A stretch of 64,000 bases of DNA, from the NCBI RefSeq assembly GCF_014652635.1, contig NZ_BMZE01000001.1, forward strand, positions 1,250,051 to 1,314,050, given 5' to 3'. A program made the position numbers and the translations under genes. Under the pieces are notes generated by a model, which saw nothing but the letters and a program-made list of their open reading frames with translations, was not told the DNA's origin and made no database searches. Within the stretch, counting starts at the first letter, position 1, and each line of letters starts with the position of its first letter. Positions 17,567-25,838 of this stretch are shown here, piece by piece. Source of the DNA: Devosia pacifica (GTDB lineage: Bacteria; Pseudomonadota; Alphaproteobacteria; Rhizobiales; Devosiaceae).

Positions 17567-18283
17567 ATGCAAAAACCTGCTATTGCCGCGGCAATCACGA
17601 CAGCGCTCATGGCCGCCGGGACGACATCCGCAGTCAGTGAATCCAACACATTGTCGATCGTTCAGGGAGAGCCCGGATCTCCGGGAACCGGCAACAGTAT
17701 CTTTGTCGATCAATCCAGCGCTGCGCATAGCGAGGTCGGCGGCCTCTCCATCCTCGTCCCTGGTGCCTGGAGAGACAACTGGCTGGCGATTGCTCCATAT
17801 ACGGAAGCCGCACTACAGCTGGGGTCTAATAACAACGCCGACATTCAGGTGAGCGGTACCGGCGGCAATGTCGTTCTCTACCAGAACAACCCTGGCACAA
17901 GCCTTGGAAACACAGCCACCATCAGTCTCGATGCGCTGCATGCCGCGGGTATCGTTGGGCAGTATGGATCGGGAAATATTGCAGATGTCGCGGTTTCCGG
18001 CACATCAAGCGTCGGCTCCGCCCTGCAAAATGGCGACGGCAACAGGACTTCGGTGACCGTCGATGGCTGGCTCTCCTCAGGTACGGTGATCCAGAATGGC
18101 GATGGCAACGACATGGCCCTGAGTGTCCAGGGAGACGGGACCGTGGCCAAGTATGTTCAGAACGGCAACAATCTGGCGCCCGCAACAGCCATGGACCTGG
18201 GCCCTGGAATACACGTGGGTAATGGCGGCGTATCGGTTGTCTCAAACGGCGCCACGGTGCACATCACCCAAACGCGCTTCTAG
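17567..18283 (+). CDS. Second curlin-like secreted protein
   Basis: About 238 residues with a signal peptide (MQKPAIAAAITTALMAAG, cleavage near TTSAVS). Imperfect curlin-type strands with Asn/Gln ladders follow: GNTATISLDA, GSGNIADVAVSG, GDGNRTSVTVDG and GDGNDMALSVQGDG. The chain ends in Phe (ITQTRF), unlike the first subunit, which ends in a Gln-Asp repeat. An in-frame ATG at 17555 is also possible; neither has a strong ribosome site. It lies 80 bases after the first curlin gene and before csgF, so a minor or nucleating subunit role is reasonable. Confidence 0.75.
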   Translation: MQKPAIAAAITTALMAAGTTSAVSESNTLSIVQGEPGSPGTGNSIFVDQSSAAHSEVGGLSILVPGAWRDNWLAIAPYTEAALQLGSNNNADIQVSGTGGNVVLYQNNPGTSLGNTATISLDALHAAGIVGQYGSGNIADVAVSGTSSVGSALQNGDGNRTSVTVDGWLSSGTVIQNGDGNDMALSVQGDGTVAKYVQNGNNLAPATAMDLGPGIHVGNGGVSVVSNGATVHITQTRF

Positions 18284-18373
18284 CCGCCACGAAGCACCTG
18301 CAACGCCGTGCGTCATCCCGGTTCGATCGCGGGGCGACAGCCTTGCTTGCCCTCCCTCCCAAGGCAGCCGCTC

Positions 18374-18399
18374 ACTCCGGGTAAATACATACCCGGAGT
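18374..18399 (+). terminator. Perfect 10-bp hairpin after the curlin genes
   Basis: ACTCCGGGTA and TACCCGGAGT pair perfectly around a six-base loop, about 90 bases after the second curlin stop. No strong U-run follows. The 384-base stretch between the two curlin genes and csgF (18284-18667) otherwise shows no convincing gene. The hairpin probably separates abundant subunit mRNA from secretion-gene mRNA. Confidence 0.6.
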
Positions 18400-18679
18400 C
18401 GCGTGTTGTCTGCGCAAATCGGCACAGCACACCTGTTTAGTAAAGTGCCAGGCCAATTGGCGGGCAGAGCCAATCCGGCAGCATGCTCGTGCAACTAAGG
18501 CCTTTGCAAAGCAGGCCTAAAATTAAATCTCCGATTGTCGCCGCTAAGCGCCGAGACCAAGACTCAGTCAGAAGAGAACGCTCGCAAATACCCGTATCTG
18601 CTTTGCCTTTACTGGGCATTAACCAAGACCACTGTTTATTGCGTGCAGAATCAAATACAAGACTGGGGTGATTCGAGGC

Positions 18680-19132
18680 ATGAGAACGGGAACGCTTGTG
18701 ATGGCGGCCTTCATTGTTGCAGCAACAACGAACGCCTCTCTTGCCGGAGATTTGGTCTACACGCCGATCAATCCTTCGTTCGGGGGCAGCCCGCTGAATT
18801 CTTCGCACCTGCTGGGTATGGCGAGCGCCCAGCGCGAAGCGACGGCCTGGGATGCAGGGTTGGACGATGAAGAGCTGATCCCGACACCCACCCCTGGCAG
18901 TTCAGACGCTGATCTGTTTGTTCGCCAGCTACAGGCCAGGTTGCTGTCTCAACTCGCAAACCAGGTCACCGAGGCGATCTTCGGCGAGAACGGCGAAGAC
19001 TCCGGTATCGTACAGTTCGGCGATACGAGCGTAGAGTTCGATCGGACCCTTAGCGACATACGCTTGGTCATCAGTAACGCCACCGACGGCACCGTCACCG
19101 AAATCGTTGTTCCGCAACTGGTCGTGCGATGA
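18680..19132 (+). CDS. csgF: Curli assembly protein CsgF
   Basis: About 150 residues. After a signal peptide (MRTGTLVMAAFIVAATTNAS) comes the CsgF hallmark: LVYTPINPSFGGSPLNSSHL, matching the N-P-x-F-G-G-x-P-x-N segment that inserts into the CsgG pore. The remainder has the Gln-rich helix (FVRQLQARLLSQLANQV) and beta-sheet tail typical of the family. CsgF couples CsgG to subunit nucleation at the cell surface. An in-frame GTG at 18668 is an alternative start. It sits 35 bases before csgG. Confidence 0.92.
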   Translation: MRTGTLVMAAFIVAATTNASLAGDLVYTPINPSFGGSPLNSSHLLGMASAQREATAWDAGLDDEELIPTPTPGSSDADLFVRQLQARLLSQLANQVTEAIFGENGEDSGIVQFGDTSVEFDRTLSDIRLVISNATDGTVTEIVVPQLVVR

Positions 19133-19167
19133 GCACGTCTTCACCCGCGCTCTAAGCAGGCTTGGTT

Positions 19168-20316
19168 ATGTCGAAAACGCTCTTTCTTGGTCAGGTGTTG
19201 AAAGCGGCGGTGCTTCTCGGCGCCGCGGCGGCTCTCGCCGGATGCAGCTCCCACACGCTGGGGCGCGATCCCTTGATGGGCGGGCTCGAGGCGCCAGTCA
19301 TATCGCCGGTCAGCAAGCAGAACTACGAGTTGCGCACGGTGCCGCCGCCAAAAGAGCGCGTAACGGTCGCGGTCTATGATTTCCCTGATCTGACCGGCCA
19401 GTTCCGCGAAGCGGCCAATTTTCAGACATCCTCGAGAGCGGTTACCCAGGGCGGGTCGACCATCCTGATCAAGGCCCTGCAAGACGCATCCGAGCGGCGC
19501 TGGTTTACGGTTCTAGATCGTGCCGCGCTGGACAATCTCCTCAAGGAGCGCCAGATCGTCACCGAAATGCGCCGGATCTACCGCGGCGAAGAGGTTATCA
19601 ATGCCAGCGCCCTGCCCCCACTTGCCCATGCGGGCATAATTCTCGAAGGCGGGATCATCGGCTACGATACCAACGCCATGACCGGCGGCGCTGGCGCGCG
19701 TTATCTCGGCATTGGTGGCGATACGAAATGGACACAGGATGTCGTGACCGTCACCTTGCGCGCCGTTTCGACGGCAACCAGCGAGGTGCTTGCCAGCGTC
19801 ACCGTTCACAAGATGCTCGCATCGCAGTCGCTGCAGGGCGGCATCTTCCAGTATGCATCTCTCGATAGCATCATAGAAGCCGAGGCCGGGGTCACCCAGA
19901 ACGAGCCGAAGCAGATCGCCGTGCAGCAGGCGATCGAAAAGGCAGTTCTGGCGCTTATCGTCGAAGGCGCGGAACTGGACATTTGGCAATTCGGCGACCG
20001 AGAGGCTGGCGAGCGTCTGGTTGAAGCCTATCGGCAGGAAAAATACGGGGTAAACATCACGGCGCAAGCCTATGCTCCAGTGCCGCCTGTGACACGTAAC
20101 GCAACCGACGTGGTTGAAACGAGACCGTTGCCAGTCGCCATGGCGCGGCGGCCTGCACCGCCAGCGGCGGCTCCCGCTCAACCCACGCAGCCATCGCCCG
20201 CCAACACGCAATCTGCGCCCGAGGCACCCCCGCGCCCTGCCACGCCGCCTCCCGCATCAGAGGGTGAGGTGATCGGCAGCATTCCTCCGGTGGCGGTTGG
20301 ATTGACCTCGGGGTAG
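19168..20316 (+). CDS. csgG: Curli secretion channel lipoprotein CsgG
   Basis: A 382-residue outer-membrane lipoprotein. The lipobox is LAGC with lipidated Cys26. The CsgG fold follows: RVTVAVYDFPDLTGQFR, then a serine-rich segment, GGSTILIKALQDA, WFTVLDRAALDNLLKERQIV, and the conserved GIILEGGIIGYDTN and GARYLGIG transmembrane strands. The last 80 residues are a Pro/Ala-rich tail not found in E. coli CsgG (277 residues). ATG 19168 is chosen over TTG 19162. It forms the ungated export pore for the curlin subunits. Its stop lies six bases from the stop of a convergent curlin-like gene. Confidence 0.94.
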   Translation: MSKTLFLGQVLKAAVLLGAAAALAGCSSHTLGRDPLMGGLEAPVISPVSKQNYELRTVPPPKERVTVAVYDFPDLTGQFREAANFQTSSRAVTQGGSTILIKALQDASERRWFTVLDRAALDNLLKERQIVTEMRRIYRGEEVINASALPPLAHAGIILEGGIIGYDTNAMTGGAGARYLGIGGDTKWTQDVVTVTLRAVSTATSEVLASVTVHKMLASQSLQGGIFQYASLDSIIEAEAGVTQNEPKQIAVQQAIEKAVLALIVEGAELDIWQFGDREAGERLVEAYRQEKYGVNITAQAYAPVPPVTRNATDVVETRPLPVAMARRPAPPAAAPAQPTQPSPANTQSAPEAPPRPATPPPASEGEVIGSIPPVAVGLTSG

Positions 20317-20322
20317 CCGGCG

Positions 20323-20868
20323 CTATTGCTGGAAGACAGATGCTGTGTTGTTGGAGCCCCTCTGCTCCACCACGGAAATCATCCCAGGCCCGCGCTGCAC
20401 TTGCACGGCCTGATTACCGCTGCCGGCTTGAAATAGCGATGCCTTGTTGTCCGTACCGATTTGCACGAGCATTGAGCTGTTGCCGGTGCCCTGCTGTTCC
20501 AGCCGGAACACATTGCCCCACCCGGTCTGGATAGCCTTGGCGCTGTTGCCAGTCTGTTGATCCGCAACAGGGCCAGAATCCAGCGCCGCCGTTGTCTCGA
20601 TACGTGAACTCAGCGATCCGTTGCCAGCCGCATTCACCGGCAGAGACCATGCGATAGCGGGCGCATCCTGAACCAGTTGCAGTCGGTTGCCGGTTCCGGT
20701 CTCTGCATAAGGTTCGCCTGCATCAGCGCCATCACCTGAGATGATGATGACATTGCCCGCCATACCGAAATGTGCCGGCCGCTGCTCTTGTCCAGAGCCG
20801 GCTGCAGCGGTGCAGCCCAGCGTCAAAACGCACAGTCCGGTTACGAAGAGATGCGTGGCGTAGGACAT
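20323..20868 (-). CDS. Third curlin-repeat protein, possible lipoprotein
   Basis: A 181-residue protein on the opposite strand, convergent with csgG. The N-terminus (MSYATHLFVTGLCVLTLGC) is hydrophobic and has Cys19 preceded by Leu-Gly, a weak lipobox; ordinary signal-peptidase cleavage near TAAAG is also possible. The C-terminal half has clear curlin-like units ending in Gln: GNSAKAIQTGWGN, GTGNSSMLVQIGTDN, GSGNQAVQVQRG and GSNNTASVFQQ at the very end. A surface-tethered nucleator comparable in role to CsgB is a reasonable guess but unproven. Confidence 0.78.
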   Translation of the reverse strand: MSYATHLFVTGLCVLTLGCTAAAGSGQEQRPAHFGMAGNVIIISGDGADAGEPYAETGTGNRLQLVQDAPAIAWSLPVNAAGNGSLSSRIETTAALDSGPVADQQTGNSAKAIQTGWGNVFRLEQQGTGNSSMLVQIGTDNKASLFQAGSGNQAVQVQRGPGMISVVEQRGSNNTASVFQQ

Positions 20869-21046
20869 GAATGAACCCCAGGCTCAGGGCGGCTCCCCGC
20901 CTTCGTGACCATCGTTACGCTGGCAAGGTTAATCTCAGATGAGCGTTGACGTGACAGTTGCAGCGGGATTGACTTGTTTTGCGGCTTGATTTGATTAGAG
21001 CCGACGTAAGCTTTGCTGTGAAGCGTCGCACTTATGGAGACCGGCG

Positions 21047-21772
21047 ATGATGCTTTCCAAACACATTTCCATGGCGATACTACTTGGTGCCTCCATGGCA
21101 TTTCCTGCCCACGCGCAGAGCGAAGCGCAATTCGTCACAGTCTTTGCCGGAGACTGGAAGATCTTCGATCCTGCGTTTTCGCAAAATGGCGAAGTTTGCA
21201 GCGTCGCGCTCGGCGGCGAAGCCCAGAACGGCACCTACCCGATCATGACTCAGGACTGTACCGGCCTGCCGGCTCGCTTCGCGAGTTGGAAGATCGCCGA
21301 GGGGCAATTGGTGCTCTCCGCTGAAGACGGCAAGGCGTTGGCTGCGCTCGGGGGCACTCAACGCCGCATGAGCGGTACGTCAGCCGACGGTGATTACTTC
21401 ATCATCGAGCGGGCCGATGGCGGCGATGGCAGCGCGCAAGCACTCGCCGCGGCAACGCGGGCCAGCGGTTGCTATTATCTCGGAACATCCAGCGTCTGTG
21501 CTGCGCCGGAACAGCTGGCGCCGCCCGAGGCGGCGGGTCAAGGTCCACAGATACGGTCCCTCGCCAACGTCAACATTCGCGCCGAAGCGCGAGCGGATGC
21601 GGGCGTAATCGGCGTTGCCGAAGCCAACACCTGCCTGCCCGTCTCCCAATGCGCACTGGCCTCCGACGGTGCCTGGTGCGAGATACAATTGGGAGAACTC
21701 AGCGGCTGGCTTCGCCAGCGCGCCATCCGCCAGGGCCAATGGCCAGTCGTCACTTTTCTCAACGAGTGCTGA
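21047..21772 (+). CDS. Secreted AprI/Inh-like protease inhibitor with SH3-like tail
   Basis: A 241-residue exported protein. The signal peptide (SMAILLGASMAFPAHAQ) is followed by a domain resembling the AprI/Inh metalloprotease inhibitor family (FAGDWKIFDPAF, then a Cys pair and a beta-rich WKIAEGQLVLSAEDGKALAAL). The C-terminal 60 residues resemble a bacterial SH3 domain (NVNIRAEARADAGVIGV, then GAWCEIQLGELSGWLRQRAI) with paired cysteines. Known Inh proteins are about 120 residues and protect the periplasm from secreted proteases, so this is a fusion. It diverges from the third curlin gene. Confidence 0.75.
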   Translation: MMLSKHISMAILLGASMAFPAHAQSEAQFVTVFAGDWKIFDPAFSQNGEVCSVALGGEAQNGTYPIMTQDCTGLPARFASWKIAEGQLVLSAEDGKALAALGGTQRRMSGTSADGDYFIIERADGGDGSAQALAAATRASGCYYLGTSSVCAAPEQLAPPEAAGQGPQIRSLANVNIRAEARADAGVIGVAEANTCLPVSQCALASDGAWCEIQLGELSGWLRQRAIRQGQWPVVTFLNEC

Positions 21773-21915
21773 GCCCACACTATCCCCGCGCCACGAAAAG
21801 CCTAACCAGCAGCATCGCAAGTATGGTGGTAGTCGAGGGGCGCGCTGCCAATCTGCCTCAAGGCCCGAGACTCCGGCAGTTCTCGGAGCTTTGGGGGGAT
21901 GTAAGACAAGTGCCG

Positions 21916-22683
21916 TCACTTGCCTGGCAGGTTATATTCGATGGCCAGTCCGTTTTCGCTGCTTGAGAGGCGTGCTCGAACTCCATAGACCGCCTCAATG
22001 CGCTCGGCCGTCAGCACCTGCTGCGGTGAGCCGCTTTCTATGACGCATCCGTCCTTCATCATCACCAGAGCATCGCAATAGCGCGCCGCAAGGCTAAGGT
22101 CGTGTAGCGCCGCGATTGTCGTGACGCCGAGACTGCGCACCAGTTCCAGCAACTCGAGCTGATGGCGGATGTCCAGATGATTGGTCGGTTCGTCGAGAAC
22201 CAGAAACTCCGCTTGCTGTGCGAGGGCGCGGGCGACAAGGGCCCGTTGCTTTTCTCCGCCTGACAAATTCATGAACTGTCGATCACGAAGCTCCAGCATT
22301 CCGACCTGCCTCAAGCTCTCTTCGACAATAGCGAAATCGCTCGCAGTATCGCGCTCCATCAGCCGCTTGTGCGGCGTGCGCCCCATGCCGACGAGTTCTG
22401 ATACGGTGAAGTCGAATTCGCCCATGCGCTCCTGTGCGACGACCGCCAAGCGTTTCGCCACATCCCTCGGGGAGAGTGCCCAAACGCTATCGCCTGCGAC
22501 TTCGACGCGACCACTGCGCGGTGCAAGCACCCGGTAGATTGCGCGCAAAAGGCTGGTCTTTCCGCTTCCATTCGGGCCGACCAGCCCGAGGAATTGACCG
22601 CGTTCAAGGCTGAAGACGACCTCATTGACGATCCGGCGGCCTTCGATGTCGACGCTGACCCGATCCACGTTGAGATGCGCCAT
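21916..22683 (-). CDS. Cobalamin/iron-type ABC transporter ATP-binding protein (BtuD-like)
   Basis: A 255-residue ATPase of the FecE/BtuD/HmuV group. Walker A is GPNGSGKTSLLR, the signature LSGGEKQRALVARA, Walker B FLVLDEPTNHLD, and the switch His lies in ALHDLSLAARYCD. Two adjacent ATG codons (22686 and 22683) overlap the permease stop; the second has GGGAG five bases upstream and is preferred. It is the last gene of the riboswitch-controlled operon, and the riboswitch argues for cobalamin rather than iron. Confidence 0.92.
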   Translation of the reverse strand: MAHLNVDRVSVDIEGRRIVNEVVFSLERGQFLGLVGPNGSGKTSLLRAIYRVLAPRSGRVEVAGDSVWALSPRDVAKRLAVVAQERMGEFDFTVSELVGMGRTPHKRLMERDTASDFAIVEESLRQVGMLELRDRQFMNLSGGEKQRALVARALAQQAEFLVLDEPTNHLDIRHQLELLELVRSLGVTTIAALHDLSLAARYCDALVMMKDGCVIESGSPQQVLTAERIEAVYGVRARLSSSENGLAIEYNLPGK

Positions 22684-23762
22684 CATGTCTCCCTTGGTTT
22701 CCAGCGATTGGTCGCCAGCATCCATACGAAGAACGGACCACCAAGAATTGAGGTAATGACGCCGACCGGCAGTTCCGCTGGGGCGAACAGCATTCTCGCG
22801 CCCACGTCGACCCAGACGAGGAACGTGGCGCCCAGGAGCATTGAGACCGGCAGAACGCGCCGATGATCTGTCCCGACGATCATGCGGACAATGTGTGGCA
22901 CAACAAGTCCGACAAAACCGATTGCGCCCGAGACGGCCACCATCACCCCCGTCAACAGCGAGAGGACGATAAACAGCATTATCCTGAGCCTGCCCACATC
23001 GACCCCGAGGGTTCGGGCGGAATCGTCGCCAATCAGCAAGGCATTGAGCGCCCTCGACTGCGAGAGCAGAAACATGCCGCCGCCAAGTAAGACCAGAAGC
23101 GGCAGGCCAAGGTCAGCCCAGGCGGTATTGCCGAAGCTGCCAAGCAGCCATTCCATTGCCGAGCGCGCGAGTTCTCTATCATCTGAGGTCAACACGATAA
23201 GGCTGGTGACGCCCGACAACGAATAGCCGCAAGCGACACCGGCAAGCACCAGGCGCAAGGGTGAAAGCTGACCGCCGGCGATAGCGATCAGAAACACCAG
23301 GGCGAACGCGCCCACTGCTCCCAGAAACGCCCCTGCCGAAATTGCGTAAATGCCGAAAACACCGAACCATCCCAAACCCAGCACCAGGACCGCTCCCACC
23401 GAAGCGCCTGACGAAATTCCAAGGACATAAGGATCTGCCAATGGATTGCGAACGACTGCCTGCATGGCGACGCCTACAATGGCCAGTCCGCCACCGACGG
23501 CTGCGGCCAGCAGGACACGTGGCAGACGCAGCATCCAAACGATGTTTTCCGCAGCCATACTCCAGTCACCGGTGGTTCCGGTAATCTTGGCGAGCACGAT
23601 CCGCCACGCGGTCATCATCGAAAGATCAACAGGGCCTATGGTGACTGCGAGCGTTACTGAGAGCAGCAGCACTGCCGCAAGAAGCGGCAGGCCCATGGTC
23701 AGCGGTATGCGCTGAAGCTGCAGTGCTAGTCTAGCAGAGGCGCTGCGGGCAGACACCGTCAC
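22683..23762 (-). CDS. Cobalamin-type ABC transporter permease (BtuC/FecCD family)
   Basis: A 359-residue inner-membrane protein with about ten hydrophobic segments. Family hallmarks are LRLPRVLLAAAVGGGLAIVG, MQAVVRNPLADPYVLGISSG and GFVGLVVPHIVRMIVGTDHR near the C-terminus. It overlaps the upstream binding-protein gene by four bases and the ATPase gene by one to four bases, showing tight coupling. It would form a homodimeric channel for vitamin B12. Confidence 0.94.
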   Translation of the reverse strand: MTVSARSASARLALQLQRIPLTMGLPLLAAVLLLSVTLAVTIGPVDLSMMTAWRIVLAKITGTTGDWSMAAENIVWMLRLPRVLLAAAVGGGLAIVGVAMQAVVRNPLADPYVLGISSGASVGAVLVLGLGWFGVFGIYAISAGAFLGAVGAFALVFLIAIAGGQLSPLRLVLAGVACGYSLSGVTSLIVLTSDDRELARSAMEWLLGSFGNTAWADLGLPLLVLLGGGMFLLSQSRALNALLIGDDSARTLGVDVGRLRIMLFIVLSLLTGVMVAVSGAIGFVGLVVPHIVRMIVGTDHRRVLPVSMLLGATFLVWVDVGARMLFAPAELPVGVITSILGGPFFVWMLATNRWKPRET

Positions 23763-24700
23763 TCGAACAGCTCCGGGTGAAAGCCTTGTGCGAGTGTCTT
23801 GACCCCATCAGGGATGCGCACACCTTCAAACATTGAAGGCAAAGGCAAGACAACGAACCTCTTGTTCTGGATCGCCGGCACGCTTGAAAGAGCCGGGTTC
23901 TCAGTCAGCAGGGCAATTTTTTCGTCAGCACTGGTTTGGCCATAGTCATTGATCACGATGACCTCCGGTTCGCGTGCTACCGCCTCTTCCCAGCTCACCG
24001 TTTCCCAGGTGCTGTCGAGATCATCGAACACATTGCGGCCGCCTGCGAGCTCGATGAGGTTCGTCTGCAGCGCTGTGCCTGCGGTGTAGATTCCATCCGT
24101 TCCGCTATCGTAGACCAGCACCGATACCGGCTCGACTGCAGCGTTGTCGATGGTCGATGAAACTGCTTCGATGTCCGCTTGCATCTCTGCGATCAGAGCA
24201 TTCGCACGATCCTGAATATCGAAGATCTGCCCAAGATTATCAATGTCTTCGTAGACGTCCTCAATGGTTGCGCCATCAATCAGCGTCCCCTTCACGGCGT
24301 AGGCATTGATGCCGAACCCCGCGAGCGTTTCGATAGGCGCGACCGATGTGTCGCGGTAGGCGCTGAGACGCCCATAGGTGAAATCTGGATCGGCCCCGAG
24401 CAACACTTCCAGCGATGGATAGCTGGTTCCATCAGCCAGCTGGGGGATCGTGTCATAGTCTGCGGCAAGGGGCTCAATTACCGGATGGTTCATGTAGGAG
24501 GTCCCCACCATGTGGTCGGCCAGCCCCAGGGAGAGCATCACTTCCGTGGTGTGCCCATTAAGGCTCACGGCGCGCTCGGGTGCCGCCTCAAACACCAGTG
24601 TGTTCCCACCATTCTCAATTGTGAGCGGGTACGCGGTTTGCTGCGCAAATGCGGCAACAGGAGCCAGGCTGAGTCCAAGCGTAAGCAGGAAGGCCTTCAT
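23759..24700 (-). CDS. Cobalamin-type ABC transporter substrate-binding protein (BtuF-like)
   Basis: A 313-residue periplasmic protein of the helical-backbone class. Signal peptide MKAFLLTLGLSLAPVAAFAQ, then the two-lobed fold: YPLTIENGGNTLVFEAAPER, VSLNGHTTEVMLSLGLADHM and REPEVIVINDYGQTSADEKI. Its ATG overlaps the stop of the upstream gene (TAATG). The riboswitch at the head of the operon implies a corrinoid ligand; sequence alone would also allow haem or siderophore. Confidence 0.9.
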   Translation of the reverse strand: MKAFLLTLGLSLAPVAAFAQQTAYPLTIENGGNTLVFEAAPERAVSLNGHTTEVMLSLGLADHMVGTSYMNHPVIEPLAADYDTIPQLADGTSYPSLEVLLGADPDFTYGRLSAYRDTSVAPIETLAGFGINAYAVKGTLIDGATIEDVYEDIDNLGQIFDIQDRANALIAEMQADIEAVSSTIDNAAVEPVSVLVYDSGTDGIYTAGTALQTNLIELAGGRNVFDDLDSTWETVSWEEAVAREPEVIVINDYGQTSADEKIALLTENPALSSVPAIQNKRFVVLPLPSMFEGVRIPDGVKTLAQGFHPELFE

Positions 24701-25452
24701 TAATTGTTCTCTCCCGTATGGTGGTCTTCATTGAATGTTTCGAGGCGATGAATCAGCAGATCGGGGGCTTGTTTGCCGTCGCGAATGACAGTCCTGACAA
24801 AGCGTTTGACCGCGACGTCATCTTCGAGGCGGTACCACTCGCCGCGCGGATAGAGCGCCACCATCGGGCCTTTGTTGCAGGGGTAAAGACACCCGGTCGT
24901 TGCCATGAGGCAGGCATCTTTGACGCCTTCGGCAACAAGCGCCTCGTTGAGCGCCAGCTTCAGGTCTGGCGCACCGCGGTAATGGCAACGGGGACCAGTA
25001 CAAACGAGTAGGTGATGACGGAACGGTGGCGGTGCATCCCAGCCACGCTTGCCCAGACTGGGCTTTTGCGCATCAATCGGCGTTGCGTCGCTGACATTGG
25101 CAACGGCTTGCGTTGCGAGGGCGCCCACAAGGCCCTCTGCGATCGTCTCAGAACCCAGCAGCAAGTCCATACGTGCGCCAGAGCTCTGCTTCCAGTGTGC
25201 AAGAACGCCCGGCAGCCACGCGGCAAGACTTTGGGAAAACGGCAGCCCGATCGGCTGCACAAGCACACGCGCATGGCCTGCAACAAGACAGGCATCGAGC
25301 GCATTCTGAAGCGTTTGTCCGGTGCCTTCGAGGCGGACAACAAAGCATGGCAACGTACACGCCTGGCGAACAGACGCCGAAATCGACGCTTCACGCGAGG
25401 CGCTCAGGTGCTGCTGCGATATACAAAAGATTGCGGCGTCAGGCGCAGACAT
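24700..25452 (-). CDS. CbiX-like domain fused to a [2Fe-2S] ferredoxin-like domain
   Basis: A 250-residue protein. The first 110 residues resemble a CbiX sirohydrochlorin chelatase half (LDACLVAGHARVLVQPIGLP, then RMDLLLGSETIAEGLV), but the metal-binding histidine normally found in the G-x-H segment is not evident, so that half may be catalytically dead. Residues about 150-240 resemble a thioredoxin-fold [2Fe-2S] ferredoxin with cysteines in LLVCTGPRC and TTGCLYPCNKGP. ATG 25452 has GGGAGAAGGG upstream; an in-frame TTG at 25467 is less likely. It is the first gene behind the B12 riboswitch, so a role in cobalt or corrinoid handling is inferred. Confidence 0.8.
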   Translation of the reverse strand: MSAPDAAIFCISQQHLSASREASISASVRQACTLPCFVVRLEGTGQTLQNALDACLVAGHARVLVQPIGLPFSQSLAAWLPGVLAHWKQSSGARMDLLLGSETIAEGLVGALATQAVANVSDATPIDAQKPSLGKRGWDAPPPFRHHLLVCTGPRCHYRGAPDLKLALNEALVAEGVKDACLMATTGCLYPCNKGPMVALYPRGEWYRLEDDVAVKRFVRTVIRDGKQAPDLLIHRLETFNEDHHTGENN

Positions 25453-25455
25453 CCA

Positions 25456-25477
25456 CCCTTCTCCCAACTGGAGAAGG
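25456..25477 (-). promoter_or_regulatory. Hairpin sequestering the ribosome site of the first B12-operon gene
   Basis: On the minus strand CCTTCTCC pairs perfectly with GGAGAAGG around a five-base loop, and the second arm is the ribosome-binding sequence GGGAGAAGGG of the gene starting at 25452. It lies about 90 bases downstream of the riboswitch and fits a translational expression platform. Confidence 0.72.
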
Positions 25478-25555
25478 TTTAAATTCGCCCGATGCTACGT
25501 AAGCCGTGCCAGGTTTCATTCGCACCCCCTGCCGGGACACCTCGCCCGGCTTCAT

Positions 25556-25750
25556 GGTATCTGGCTCTGGCAGGTCTCCTGGCTCGCGGCTGAGTAACGC
25601 ATTCACCGCCTTCCCAACCGATAAGGGTCAGTGGCACTTGGATGAACGCTCGCCGCTTACAGTTGCGAGGGCAGCCACGGTTTTGGTCCCTGATGGGTAC
25701 GCCGCACCGTGTTCCCTTTTAATCCGCGCATCTGGCGGAACCGAAGCGCG
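25556..25750 (-). promoter_or_regulatory. Cobalamin riboswitch
   Basis: Read on the minus strand, the order of conserved elements matches the cobalamin riboswitch: AAAAGGGAACACGGTG, GACCAAAACCGTGGCTGCCC, CGCAACTGTAAGCGG, CCACTG, CGGTTGGGAAGGCGG and the B12 box AGCCAGGAGACCTGCC (about 25569-25584). It lies upstream of the CbiX-like/btuFCD-type operon and should shut it off when adenosylcobalamin is plentiful. Ends are approximate. Confidence 0.95.
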
Positions 25751-25838
25751 CGCATTGGCGCCGATTCGTGTGACGTGTGCAAGCGCTGCGCTCTGAAACG
25801 AACGACCCTATGGCGTCACCGCGCCTGCCGCATCACCT

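Noticed and set aside
21916..24700. Iron-siderophore or haem importer
   Set aside because: The protein families allow it, but the B12 riboswitch and CbiX-like gene at the operon head favour a corrinoid.
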